Of a stretch of DNA of 64,000 bases, positions 51,865 through 60,358 are shown piece after piece. This DNA comes from CAZNLH01 sp964573995 (GTDB taxonomy: Bacteria; Gemmatimonadota; CAZMKB01; CAZNLH01): NCBI GenBank assembly GCA_964573995.1, contig CAZNLH010000012.1:12842-76841 (forward strand), given 5' to 3'. Each line of letters opens with the position of its first letter. The stretch's first letter is position 1. The position numbers and the translations under genes are program-made. Below the pieces are notes generated by a model that saw nothing but the letters and a program-made list of their open reading frames with translations, did not search any database and was not told the origin of the DNA.

Positions 51865-53267
51865 CAGTTCATCGACCCCCTCTTCCTCAATTCAGATCGG
51901 ACCATGCCGACCAGATCCTCCATCTTCATACGCCTTGACGCCTTGAACAGGATGACATCTCCAGCCCTGAGGAACGAGCATATCCCGGCGCAGGCATCGG
52001 GATACTCCATCGTCTCCACGACCTCCCTCCTGCGCCCCCTCCTCAGGTCCTCCCTCCGCATGGCACGTCCCACGACCGCTCCCAACCCGCCGACCGTCAC
52101 CACCAGGTCGATGTCGATCGAGGAGAGGCGCTTTCCCAGTTCCTTATGCAGGCGGGCGGAGACCTCTCCCAACTCAAGCATGTCTCCCAACACCAGTATC
52201 TTCCTCCCCTCACCTTCCATCAGGGATAGGGCCTCCGCCGCCAGGTACATCGAACGTGGATTGGCATTATAACAGTCATTGATAAAGGTGATGTTGAACT
52301 CATTCGATACTTCCATCCGGAAGTGTTGATTCAGGGGCCTCTCCAGCCCTTGTTTTATCAATTCCGGCCTAAGACCAGCCTCGAGACCGAGCGCGCAGGC
52401 GGCCATCGCGTTCTGCAGGCCGTGATAACCGATCATGGGGAGATCTATACACAGCCCATCTCCCAAGTTGAAGGAGGTCTTCCCATCCCCGTGCACCATA
52501 TAGTCTTCGGGATGGACATCATTGCCCTGCCGAATCCCGAACGTCTTGTATTTCATACCGAGATTTCGGATGTACGACGTGAGGCTCGGGTCATCTCCGT
52601 TGACTATCAGTGTACCACCATCCTGAAGGCCATCGAGTATCGAGGCCTTCTCCTTCAGGACACCAACGAGGTTCCCAAGCCCCTCGAGATGAACTTCCGA
52701 GACATTGGTGATTATTCCCCACTGCGGTTCGGCGATCCGAGACAGGGTCGATATCTCCCCGGGGAAGTTGCTCCCCATCTCGAGGACCATCCACTCTGTC
52801 CTCGCCTTCAGGCCCAATATGCTCAGCGGGAGACCTATCTGGTTGTTGAAATTCCCGGGGTTTCGATGGACATGGTACTTCGTGGACAAGACGTTGGCCA
52901 CCATCTCCTTGGTGGTCGTTTTCCCGTTCGAGCCGGTTATCCCGACCACCTGGCCCTTGAAGCCAGCCCTGCACACTGCCGCCAATTCGTGGAGGGCGAT
53001 CAGAGTGTCGGGGACCTCGAAGACCTGGATCCCTCCCCCCGTCGTATCGGGCGGTGAAGAGACCACAAACCCTATTGCCCCCCTCCTCCTCGCCTCCCAC
53101 GTGAAATCATGACCATCGTGAAGATCCCCCTTCAGGGCCAGAAAGAGATCCCCGGGCTTGGTGGTCCGTGAATCTATCGAAATCCTCTTATAGACCCTTT
53201 CATCCGTCTCGCCCAGGACACGACAGTCGCTCAATCCCGCTACCAACTCCCTCGTACGAAACTTCAT
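51864..53267 (-). CDS. murF: UDP-N-acetylmuramoyl-tripeptide-D-alanyl-D-alanine ligase MurF
   Basis: 467 residues from ATG 53267 (ATGA overlap with murE). The N-terminal domain has ISIDSRTTKPGDLFLALKG, the ATP loop is GITGSNGKTTTKEMV near 111, and NDCYNANPRSMYLAAEAL near 320 is the family hallmark. Adds D-Ala-D-Ala to the tripeptide precursor. Confidence 0.96.
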   Translation of the reverse strand: MKFRTRELVAGLSDCRVLGETDERVYKRISIDSRTTKPGDLFLALKGDLHDGHDFTWEARRRGAIGFVVSSPPDTTGGGIQVFEVPDTLIALHELAAVCRAGFKGQVVGITGSNGKTTTKEMVANVLSTKYHVHRNPGNFNNQIGLPLSILGLKARTEWMVLEMGSNFPGEISTLSRIAEPQWGIITNVSEVHLEGLGNLVGVLKEKASILDGLQDGGTLIVNGDDPSLTSYIRNLGMKYKTFGIRQGNDVHPEDYMVHGDGKTSFNLGDGLCIDLPMIGYHGLQNAMAACALGLEAGLRPELIKQGLERPLNQHFRMEVSNEFNITFINDCYNANPRSMYLAAEALSLMEGEGRKILVLGDMLELGEVSARLHKELGKRLSSIDIDLVVTVGGLGAVVGRAMRREDLRRGRRREVVETMEYPDACAGICSFLRAGDVILFKASRRMKMEDLVGMVRSELRKRGSMN

Positions 53268-54757
53268 ACCACTCCTCCCGGCGTGTTCTTTTGTCCCCCT
53301 CCACACCCCAGGAATCTCCGGGCGACTTCCAGGTCGTCAAAGTGATAGCGCTTACCGGCCACGATCTGGTAATCCTCGTGCCCCTTGCCTGCAATCACCA
53401 CTATATCTCCGCTCTCCGCCATGTCGAGGGCGAATTGGATGGCCTCTTCCCTGCTTGTAAGCCGCTTGAAATCATCCCGCACGAGCCTGATCCCCTCTTC
53501 CAAATCATCCAGTATGGCCTCGGGGTCCTCGCTTCGCGGGTTATCCGAGGTGATTACCAGGTCCCGGGAGAGCCTGGCGGCAACCTCGCCCATCATGGGC
53601 CGCTTCTCACGGTCCCTGTCTCCGCCACAACCCACCACGGTAACGAGCCGCCCGCTGAAGACCTCCCTGAGCGTCTCGAGGAGTTTTTCCAGTGCCTCGG
53701 GCGTATGGGCATAATCGATCACCACCCTTATCCCCCTCACCTCGATCATCTGCATCCTACCCCTGACCCCCTCTACCGATTCGAGGCCAGTTACTATCTC
53801 CCGCTCCCCCATATTTAGCGCCAATCCAGCCGCGAACCCCGCCAGCGCGTTGGACACGTTGAACCGCCCCAGGAGCCTGAGATGGAGACGCGTATCACCG
53901 ATATGGCTTCGTACCGTGACATCGGTGCCGTCGGGATGCAGCCTCAGGTCGGTCGCACTGACATCCGCCTCATCCCTTCCAATCGCATAGGTCAAGACCT
54001 TGGCGTCCGATACATCCAGGAAACTCTTCGCCCTTGGGTCATCCAGGTTGACGATCCCGACCCCTTCCTTGCTTTGCCTCCCAAGTTCCTTGAACAACGA
54101 CAACTTGGCCTCGAGATAGTGCTCCATGTCCCGATGAAAATCGAGGTGATCCCTACTCAAGTTGGTGAATATCGCCAGGTCGAACTCGATACCCGCCAAC
54201 CTCCCGAGTGCCAGGCCGTGAGACGAGGCCTCCATCGTAAGGGCCCTGCACCCGTCATGTTTCATGCTGGCCATCTCCCTGGCGATTACCGGGGACTCAG
54301 GTGTGGTCAGCCCGAACTGCCTACATTCGCCCCCCCACACGCCGCCGAGCGTCCCCATGACCGCAGTCTTCCCGTATCGTCCCCCCAGGATCGCGTCAAC
54401 CAGATAGGAGGTGGTCGTCTTGCCGTTTGTGCCGGTGATGCCGGTACAGGTCATCGAAAGAGAAGGATTGCCGTAAAAGTGATGAGCGACCATCCCCATG
54501 CCTTTCCTTATATTTGACACGAGGAGGGTGGGCACCGGCAGTGGATGAAGTTCATCTTCCGAGATCACCGCGACGGCCCCCCTGTCGACCGCTTCATCCA
54601 CAAAGGCGCACCCGGTCGATCGGCTCCCCGGCAGAGCGAAGAAGATATCACCCTCCTCCACCATCCGGCTGTCAAACGCTATACCAGTAAAGTCGCTTTC
54701 GACCCCGCCGTTGACGTCGATCAGTTCAAGCAGGCCGAGGATGTCCTTGAGTTTCAT
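53264..54757 (-). CDS. murE: UDP-N-acetylmuramoyl-L-alanyl-D-glutamate-2,6-diaminopimelate ligase MurE
   Basis: 497 residues from ATG 54757 (GGAAGG just upstream); a longer frame to 54871 overlaps ftsI. ATP loop ITGTNGKTTTSYLVD near 109, the carbamylated-Lys region LFKELG and the amino-acid-selecting motif SDNPRSEDP near 408. DNPR is the signature of meso-diaminopimelate-specific enzymes, so the wall is the DAP type of Gram-negatives. Confidence 0.97.
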   Translation of the reverse strand: MKLKDILGLLELIDVNGGVESDFTGIAFDSRMVEEGDIFFALPGSRSTGCAFVDEAVDRGAVAVISEDELHPLPVPTLLVSNIRKGMGMVAHHFYGNPSLSMTCTGITGTNGKTTTSYLVDAILGGRYGKTAVMGTLGGVWGGECRQFGLTTPESPVIAREMASMKHDGCRALTMEASSHGLALGRLAGIEFDLAIFTNLSRDHLDFHRDMEHYLEAKLSLFKELGRQSKEGVGIVNLDDPRAKSFLDVSDAKVLTYAIGRDEADVSATDLRLHPDGTDVTVRSHIGDTRLHLRLLGRFNVSNALAGFAAGLALNMGEREIVTGLESVEGVRGRMQMIEVRGIRVVIDYAHTPEALEKLLETLREVFSGRLVTVVGCGGDRDREKRPMMGEVAARLSRDLVITSDNPRSEDPEAILDDLEEGIRLVRDDFKRLTSREEAIQFALDMAESGDIVVIAGKGHEDYQIVAGKRYHFDDLEVARRFLGCGGGQKNTPGGVV

Positions 54758-54827
54758 GGTCCTTCCACATGGATTTCGTGATCCTGCGCAACTACTATAG
54801 CCCGCACGAGAAGTTCCGGCATGGAGA

Positions 54828-56927
54828 TCAAATGGCCTCTCCCCACAGGACGCAGACGTCGTTTCTGGCATAAGACTCTCCAGGTGCCGGCTCCTGTCTT
54901 GTCACCCGTCCCATCCCCCTTATCTTTACCCTGAGCCCTGCCCGCGAGAGGATACCGACCGCTTCGCGAAGCGATTTCCCCGAGACATCCGGGGTCTTTC
55001 CCCGTAACGGGGTCCTCGGTATGAAGGGATATGTCCCAGGCCCCCTTCCCACCACCTCGCCCGCGGAATACGTGAGATCGTACACCGGCGGCTCATCGAA
55101 CCGGGCGCTTGTGTCGGTCCTGGAATCTCCGGCAACCTCCTTGAAACGAAGGACGCTGTACCTACCATCCATTTCCGGTCCACTATCGACCATATCCAAT
55201 GGAGTCGAGCCACCGAGGATTCCATCATAGGAATATATCGTGGATTCAACCAAGTCTCTGAATAGCGGGGCCGCACTTGCTCCGCCCCACTTGTTCCTTT
55301 CTGGTTCATCGAGCATCACGAAGACGGCGTACTTGGGGTGATCGGCCGGAAAGAAGCCGCCGAACGAGGTGACATACTTGCCCGGGACATAGCCCTTGCG
55401 GCCGGGGAGCCCCTTCTGCGCCGTCCCGGTCTTACCCGCTATCCGGATGCCTTCTATTCGAGTCTTCTTGCCTGTGCCATGGTCGACCACGCCGACCAGG
55501 ACCTCCTTCAGGCGCTCTGCAGTCTCTCTGGACATCACCTCGCGAATCACCTCCGGTTGCGACTTGCGGACTACCTCGCCGTTATTGTCCCAGATCTCCT
55601 TCACGAGGATCGGCTTCATGAGAAAACCGCCGTTGGCGATGGCGGCATAGGCCATCGCCATCTGCAAAGGCGTCACGCAGACCTCCTGTCCGATGGCGAT
55701 GCTCGGCAGGCTGAGACCGGACCACTTGTCCAGCCGTTCCAGGGTCCCCTCCGCCTCCCCGGGAAACTCAACCCCCGTCCTGCTCCCGAAACCGAATTTT
55801 CTTGCCATCTGGTACAGGCCATCGGCCCCAAGCCTCTCCGCCAACTTGATCACCCCGATGTTGCTGGACAATTCTCCCACTTCCCTGACCTTCAGCCACT
55901 GATACTTGTGAGTATCATGAAAATAGTGGTTGTGAACGAGGTACTTGCCATTCTCGCAGTAGATCATGTCATCGAGGTTCCCGAGGCCCCGCTCGAGGAT
56001 GCCGGCGAACGTTACTATCTTGAAGGTCGATCCCGGCTCGAACAGGTCGGTAATAGCCCGATTACGCATGGCGGCGTAGACCCTATCCCGCTCGGCAACT
56101 TCACATATCTCATTGAGATCGAGTCGGGGATAACATGCCAGTGCAAGTATTTCCCCACGGAACGGCTTCACGACTATCACGGTTCCGCTCTTCGCTCCAC
56201 AACTCTCGATTGCCTGGTCGAGCGCAGCCTCGGCCATCTCCTGCAACTTCGAGTCGATCGTCAGCACCACATCCTTGCCATTCCGCGGGGGTACGATGGG
56301 AAAATCCGGGTTTATCCTCTTTTGACCCAGGCCGTCTACCTGGAGGACGGTCATCCCGTTCATGCCCGACAATTCATCATCGAAGAGGCCCTCTATCCCC
56401 GCCAGCCCATCGTTGTCTATTCCTGCATAACCGATTACCTGGGCGGCGAGATCGTCATGGGGATAATACCTCTCCTTCTCCATGTCGAATGAGACACCCT
56501 CTATACCGAGTGCCTCGACCTCTTCCTTTTCCTGCCTGGTCATCCTCCTCTTTATCAATATCCTTCCCCTCCTACCCACTGCCCTGTTGACCACCCCTTG
56601 CAGCGAATGAGGATCCATGCCGATGGCGGAGGCCAGTGATCCCAACGACCCCTTAACCTTGTCGATCTCCTCGGCACCGAGATAGAGGGTGTATCGATCC
56701 CTCGATATAGCCAGCACCACCCCCCGCCTGTCGGTAATCCTCCCCCTGTCGGCGACAATATCGACCTTGCACTTCTGCTGTCCGTTCGCCTGATCCAGGT
56801 AACTATCGTGCTGCAACACCTGGACAGTAAAAAGCCTCCCGACGAGAGTCCCCAGCAGGACAAGCACCAAGAGGACAATGATCCTCAGCCTTACACGATA
56901 AATGCCAGTTAACCCTGCCTTTTCCAT
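54828..56927 (-). CDS. ftsI: Septal transpeptidase FtsI (PBP3) with C-terminal PASTA domain
   Basis: 699 residues from ATG 56927 (GGAGG 6 bases before). One N-terminal membrane helix (about 12-32), a pedestal domain (about 45-210), then the transpeptidase domain with SxxK in EPGSTFKIVTFAG near 300, SxN in SSNIGVIK near 355 and KTGT in IAGKTGTAQ near 495. A single PASTA domain ends the protein (PDVSGKSLREAVGILSRAGL). The PASTA tail resembles SpoVD/PBP2x more than E. coli FtsI and recurs in several non-gamma Gram-negative lineages. Confidence 0.96.
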   Translation of the reverse strand: MEKAGLTGIYRVRLRIIVLLVLVLLGTLVGRLFTVQVLQHDSYLDQANGQQKCKVDIVADRGRITDRRGVVLAISRDRYTLYLGAEEIDKVKGSLGSLASAIGMDPHSLQGVVNRAVGRRGRILIKRRMTRQEKEEVEALGIEGVSFDMEKERYYPHDDLAAQVIGYAGIDNDGLAGIEGLFDDELSGMNGMTVLQVDGLGQKRINPDFPIVPPRNGKDVVLTIDSKLQEMAEAALDQAIESCGAKSGTVIVVKPFRGEILALACYPRLDLNEICEVAERDRVYAAMRNRAITDLFEPGSTFKIVTFAGILERGLGNLDDMIYCENGKYLVHNHYFHDTHKYQWLKVREVGELSSNIGVIKLAERLGADGLYQMARKFGFGSRTGVEFPGEAEGTLERLDKWSGLSLPSIAIGQEVCVTPLQMAMAYAAIANGGFLMKPILVKEIWDNNGEVVRKSQPEVIREVMSRETAERLKEVLVGVVDHGTGKKTRIEGIRIAGKTGTAQKGLPGRKGYVPGKYVTSFGGFFPADHPKYAVFVMLDEPERNKWGGASAAPLFRDLVESTIYSYDGILGGSTPLDMVDSGPEMDGRYSVLRFKEVAGDSRTDTSARFDEPPVYDLTYSAGEVVGRGPGTYPFIPRTPLRGKTPDVSGKSLREAVGILSRAGLRVKIRGMGRVTRQEPAPGESYARNDVCVLWGEAI

Positions 56928-56995
56928 CACTATCCTCCCCCGGGTCAGCCCCCTCCACTCAGTTTGGATGCGTACGGCCCTCGGAGAATCAAGGC

Positions 56996-57454
56996 CTAAA
57001 AGACATAAAGAGCAAAGAAATGTGTAATAACGTTGGTGAGACTTGCAGCCGCCCTCTCCCTCCCATTCCGTCCCTCCGCCACGTCATGGCCGCCATCGCT
57101 TCTCGTGGTCACCGGGGCATCGCGCTCATCAACTACGAGAACGATATCATCCGATTCGGGATACTTCATACCGAGTTTCTCGGTGGCATATCTGTAGATG
57201 CGTTTCCTCGAAGAGAGGTCTGCGATGGACCGTGTCAACTCTTCATGCCTGCTCTCGAGTTCCAACTTCTCGAGTTGCATGGATTCGAGCCTCTGGATCG
57301 TGGCCTCTCTATAATAACGGCAGGTAAATACCACGCACGAGGCGATCAGCATGGGAAGCAGCACCCAGAAGAAGAGATGATTGAAGAGATCTCGCCTCCT
57401 CTTCCTCTGGATCTCCCTCAGGAGGTCCTGGTATCCCCTTGAAAACCAGTTCAT
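56996..57454 (-). CDS. ftsL: FtsL-like division protein
   Basis: 152 residues from ATG 57454; a GTG at 57487 is also possible but falls in the loop of a hairpin. Basic N-terminus, one membrane helix (about 28-48), then a leucine-zipper-like coiled coil (about 50-90: IQRLESMQLEKLELESRHEE) and the FtsL-typical IYRYATEKLGMKYPESDDIV. The last 40 residues are an unusual charged extension. Position between rsmH and ftsI is diagnostic. Confidence 0.85.
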   Translation of the reverse strand: MNWFSRGYQDLLREIQRKRRRDLFNHLFFWVLLPMLIASCVVFTCRYYREATIQRLESMQLEKLELESRHEELTRSIADLSSRKRIYRYATEKLGMKYPESDDIVLVVDERDAPVTTRSDGGHDVAEGRNGRERAAASLTNVITHFFALYVF

Positions 57455-57474
57455 ATTCCCGTTCCGACAAGATG

Positions 57475-57499
57475 CCGGGGACCACACCGTTCCCCGGCA
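57475..57499. other. Hairpin between rsmH and ftsL
   Basis: An 8-bp perfect stem, GCCGGGGA (57475-57482) with TCCCCGGC (57492-57499), and a 9-base loop. It lies between the rsmH stop and the ftsL ATG, has no T-run on the minus strand, and could modulate mRNA decay or ftsL translation. Confidence 0.45.
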
Positions 57500-57512
57500 A
57501 GCGATCCAATAA

Positions 57513-58451
57513 TCAGTGAAAGTCCGCTGTCTTCTTTATCGCCCTCAGCCTCGCGCTGCGCGACCTCGGGTTTCTCGATAACTCCTCCCTGGATGGCCTG
57601 ACCGGGGCAGGCGTCAAGATCTCCGCCATTCGGACCTTCCCGCAGCGGCATACCGGGAAATCCGGGGGGCAGACGCAATCAGCCTCGAGGAAGCGGAAGT
57701 AGCGCTTGACGATTCGGTCCTCGAGGGAGTGATAACTGATGACAACGAGCCTCCCGCCGCGAGCCAGTGATCTGAAACAGGCCTCGAGCCCGCGCGTCAA
57801 GGTCTCGAGTTCACCGTTTACTGCAATCCTGAGTGCCTGGAATATCCTGGCCACGGACTTGCGTCCATGGGGCCCGGGGACCGTGGCTGCGACCAGTTCC
57901 GATAGACGCAGGCTATCCTTGAACGGCTCGATCTCCCTCTCCCTGACAATCGCCCTGGCTATTCTCCTCGCATGGCGCTCTTCTCCATATTCGAGGAATA
58001 TCTTCGATAATTCCTTCTCCGAAAATGTGTTCAGGATCGTGGCGGCCCTCAGTCGCCCGCGCCTGTCGAACCTCATATCAAGGGGCGCCTGCACCTCGTA
58101 ACTGAATCCCTTCTCAGGATGGTCGATCTGGTACGAGGAGACCCCGAGGTCAAGGATCGCTCCATCGATCTTCTCCCCTCCCAGGTATTCCTCCAGGTTG
58201 GAGTAATCGTCCCGCACCAGTCGGATCCTGTCCCCATATCCATCGAGTGCCTTGGAGCAGCGGCGGATCGCTTCTTCGTCGAGGTCAAAACCCAGTAGCC
58301 TGCCGTCTGGAACCGAAGACTCCAGGATCGCCCGCGCGTGTCCTCCCCCACCGATGGTGCCATCGAAAAATACCCCTCCCGTCGAGGGCACCAGGAAACT
58401 CAAGACCTCTTCGAGGAGCACAGGCTCATGAAAGTTCGATACGGCGTCCAC
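57513..58451 (-). CDS. rsmH: 16S rRNA (cytosine-1402 N4)-methyltransferase RsmH
   Basis: 312 residues from GTG 58451, preferred because GGAGG lies 7 bases upstream and the length then matches the family; a GTG at 58484 adds 11 residues. SAM-binding DGTIGGGGHARAIL near 33, the motif LDLGVSSYQIDHPEKGFSY near 105 and RIFQALRIAVNGEL near 205. Methylates C1402 in the ribosomal P site. The conserved second gene of dcw clusters. Confidence 0.96.
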   Translation of the reverse strand: MDAVSNFHEPVLLEEVLSFLVPSTGGVFFDGTIGGGGHARAILESSVPDGRLLGFDLDEEAIRRCSKALDGYGDRIRLVRDDYSNLEEYLGGEKIDGAILDLGVSSYQIDHPEKGFSYEVQAPLDMRFDRRGRLRAATILNTFSEKELSKIFLEYGEERHARRIARAIVREREIEPFKDSLRLSELVAATVPGPHGRKSVARIFQALRIAVNGELETLTRGLEACFRSLARGGRLVVISYHSLEDRIVKRYFRFLEADCVCPPDFPVCRCGKVRMAEILTPAPVRPSREELSRNPRSRSARLRAIKKTADFH

Positions 58452-58486
58452 CTTCCCCGCCTCCAGCACACTGACTCCGCACACCC

Positions 58487-58945
58487 TTACTTCCCCTCCG
58501 TCCCGTTGCTATGAAACCAGTCGAAGGCCCTTTCAGCGGCCTCCTTGAACGAATGCTCTTCTTCGAAAAACCGGTACCTCTTTGGGTCCCAGATCTCGAT
58601 CCATGTAATAGCACCGAGGATCAGGACCTCCTTTTCCAGTCCGCCTGCCTTCAAGAGGTCCGACGGTATGGATATACGCCCCAGTTTATCGAGAGAGACC
58701 TCCTTGGTATTGGGACCGAGAATCCGCTGGTATGTCCGCATTGTTTCACTCTCTATCAGGGGGACGGAAAAGCGCTCTCCGAGCATCTTCGTGAACATAT
58801 CCTTCGGAAAAAGAAAGAGGCACGTCTCCATGCCCCTGAATAACATATAAGTTTTTGCCTTGCCGTTCCGCCTGTACGCGGCAGGTATACTAACCCTCCC
58901 CTTCTGGTCGATGGTGTGAAAATATTTTCCAGTAAAATAGACCAT
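58487..58945 (-). CDS. mraZ: Transcriptional regulator MraZ
   Basis: 152 residues with two AbrB-like SpoVT half-domains, each with a DxxGR motif: DQKGRVSIPAAYR near 14 and DKLGRISIPSDLL near 89. GGAGA lies 7 bases before the ATG. In other bacteria MraZ represses its own dcw promoter by binding TGGGN direct repeats of 10-bp period; such an array is present here just upstream (58971-59014). Confidence 0.96.
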   Translation of the reverse strand: MVYFTGKYFHTIDQKGRVSIPAAYRRNGKAKTYMLFRGMETCLFLFPKDMFTKMLGERFSVPLIESETMRTYQRILGPNTKEVSLDKLGRISIPSDLLKAGGLEKEVLILGAITWIEIWDPKRYRFFEEEHSFKEAAERAFDWFHSNGTEGK

Positions 58946-58970
58946 GCCATCTCTCCGGGGAAGGGAGCGA

Positions 58971-59014
58971 TCCCCTATTTACCATTCTATCCCATTTCTT
59001 CACATTTGACTCCA
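58971..59014 (-). promoter_or_regulatory. mraZ: MraZ-box array in the dcw promoter
   Basis: Reading the minus strand, pentamers recur every 10 bp: TGGAG (59014-59010), TGTGA (59004-59000), TGGGA (58994-58990), TGGTA (58984-58980), then GGGGA (58975-58971, period 9). The array starts 3 bp after the -10 box, over the expected start site, consistent with autorepression by MraZ. Confidence 0.65.
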
Positions 59015-59017
59015 CCA

Positions 59018-59046
59018 AGTTTAACATACCCTTTTATTTTTGTCAA
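59018..59046 (-). promoter_or_regulatory. Sigma-70 promoter of the dcw cluster
   Basis: On the minus strand perfect TTGACA (59046-59041), 17-bp spacer, TAAACT (59023-59018). Expected start near 59011, about 65 bases before mraZ. Confidence 0.75.
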
Positions 59047-59064
59047 GAAAAAATATTGGAAATT

Positions 59065-59547
59065 TCAACTCTTCCGCATAATCTCCTGAAAAATCCGGTC
59101 AACTGCCTCCCTCGCGGTCTCTACTATCCTTATCCCCTTGCCGAGAGACCTCTCCCTCAGGGTCCAGGTCCCCAGTCCAAGGACCGGGATCTCGTAAATC
59201 AGGCAATAGGCGATCTCCGAAAGTGTACCATACCTCCCCCCCACTGCAACAACGCCCGACGACGAAAGCACTACGAGGACATTCCGGGCGAACCCCATTC
59301 CCGTCGGAATAACGATATCGAGATAGGGGTTGCCGGAACTCTTATCCCCGCCGGGAAGAATCCCTACCGTCATCCCCCCCATTGACTTGGCTCCCCTGCA
59401 CGCCGCCTCCATCACCCCTCCCTTTCCGCCACAGACCAGTGCCGCGCCGCGCTCGGCGATGCAACCGCCGACCTCCTCCGCCACGGCGAGTTCCTCCCTT
59501 ACAGGGGCCGAAGAACCGATGACGCCGATCATAGTTCTTTGTTGCAT
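59065..59547 (-). CDS. LOG/SLOG-family Rossmann protein (TIGR00725-like)
   Basis: 160 residues, a single Rossmann fold. The nucleotide-binding IGVIGSSAPV at the N-terminus, CGGKGGVMEAACRGAKS near 39 and GGRYGTLSEIAYCLIY near 103 (the GGxGTxxE loop of LOG proteins) are clear. Some LOG proteins are cytokinin-nucleotide phosphoribohydrolases and others bind small nucleotides; the function of this subfamily is unknown. It lies 18 bases upstream of the dcw promoter on the same strand. Confidence 0.85.
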   Translation of the reverse strand: MQQRTMIGVIGSSAPVREELAVAEEVGGCIAERGAALVCGGKGGVMEAACRGAKSMGGMTVGILPGGDKSSGNPYLDIVIPTGMGFARNVLVVLSSSGVVAVGGRYGTLSEIAYCLIYEIPVLGLGTWTLRERSLGKGIRIVETAREAVDRIFQEIMRKS

Positions 59548-59839
59548 AGCAACGACTCCTTCCCTGGCATTGCCCGGTGCAAACGAACTTGTTGTGAAAA
59601 CGGTCCGATATGATTAGATTTACACGCACACGGACCGGTCGACCTCGAGGCCCGCCATCAGCGGGAGGGGCCGGCACCTCGCCCCAACGGGTTCAATAAA
59701 ACCGGGGACGGACGGGGCCTTCCTGCCACGACTCGATAGCGATGACGGGGAGGAACCGCTCGATTCGGGCTCACAATCACTCGATTGAATAAGGCCGCAT
59801 AAGCCCCGTTTGTCAAGGGAACAAGGGCAGAGGTAAAGG
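59548..59839. other. Intergenic region with no recognised feature
   Basis: I see no gene, tRNA, hairpin terminator or convincing promoter. The open frames here show no coding character. Confidence 0.4.
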
Positions 59840-60073
59840 GTGAAGAGGGAAGATTATATTTGGCAGGGTGTTGAGAGGTTGATTCCCATCCTGGGCTGGA
59901 TCACGCTCATCGGTATCGCCCTCGTCGTGGGGATCTTCGTCCTCGGCCTGATCGCCGTCTCCCTCTGGCTGGCACTCCTCTTCTTCATCAAGATCATCCC
60001 GATAATAATCCTCGTTACGGCTGCGGCGATAATCTGGAAGGTCATCCGCGACAGGAGAGTGAAAGGCCCTTGA
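59840..60073 (+). CDS. Small two-helix membrane protein
   Basis: 77 residues from GTG 59840, with AGAGG upstream. Two or three hydrophobic stretches (ILGWITLIGIALVVGIFVL and LWLALLFFIKIIPIIILVT) are flanked by charged ends (MKREDYIW and KVIRDRRVKGP), consistent with a small inner-membrane protein. Not recognised. The gene stands alone between the dcw cluster and the toxin-antitoxin island. Confidence 0.5.
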   Translation: MKREDYIWQGVERLIPILGWITLIGIALVVGIFVLGLIAVSLWLALLFFIKIIPIIILVTAAAIIWKVIRDRRVKGP

Positions 60074-60154
60074 TGGCTCCCGGGGCAAGCCTTGTACGTG
60101 CCACTCAATGCAACCTCAGCGCCTTCGTCGCTCAAGGATATTCAATGATTTTCA

Positions 60155-60358
60155 TTACGATTTATGCAATAGCATCCGGACTTCCCGAACAGCTCTCTCC
60201 AGTTCCGGTCTGTAACTCGCTAAGTGGCCTTGATTATCAAGATATTCAGCATAGAGTTGGACTCCGGGAGACAATAAATTGTCATAATAATCAGAAATGA
60301 CTTGTTTGACTCGATGTTTCAATTCTAAATCTTCGTCAAACTGAGTCCAAAAAAACCT
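60155..60358 (-). pseudogene. Detached C-terminal segment of the AbiEii-like gene, after an in-frame stop
   Basis: Directly after the TAA (60361-60359) the same frame runs on for 67 sense codons to TAA at 60157-60155. It encodes FWTQFDEDLELKHRVKQV and then ISDYYDNLLSPGVQLYAEYL, plainly protein-like and of the same AT-rich codon style. The simplest reading is that one base change to a stop cut the last quarter off the nucleotidyltransferase. A separate small gene without a start codon is less likely. Confidence 0.6.

Noticed and set aside
55338..56492. 384-codon plus-strand frame opposite ftsI
   Set aside because: Antisense shadow of the transpeptidase domain; no recognisable sequence.
59813..60088. 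91-codon minus-strand frame over the small membrane protein
   Set aside because: Very acidic low-complexity peptide that is the complement of hydrophobic codons; the plus-strand reading gives membrane helices and a better start.
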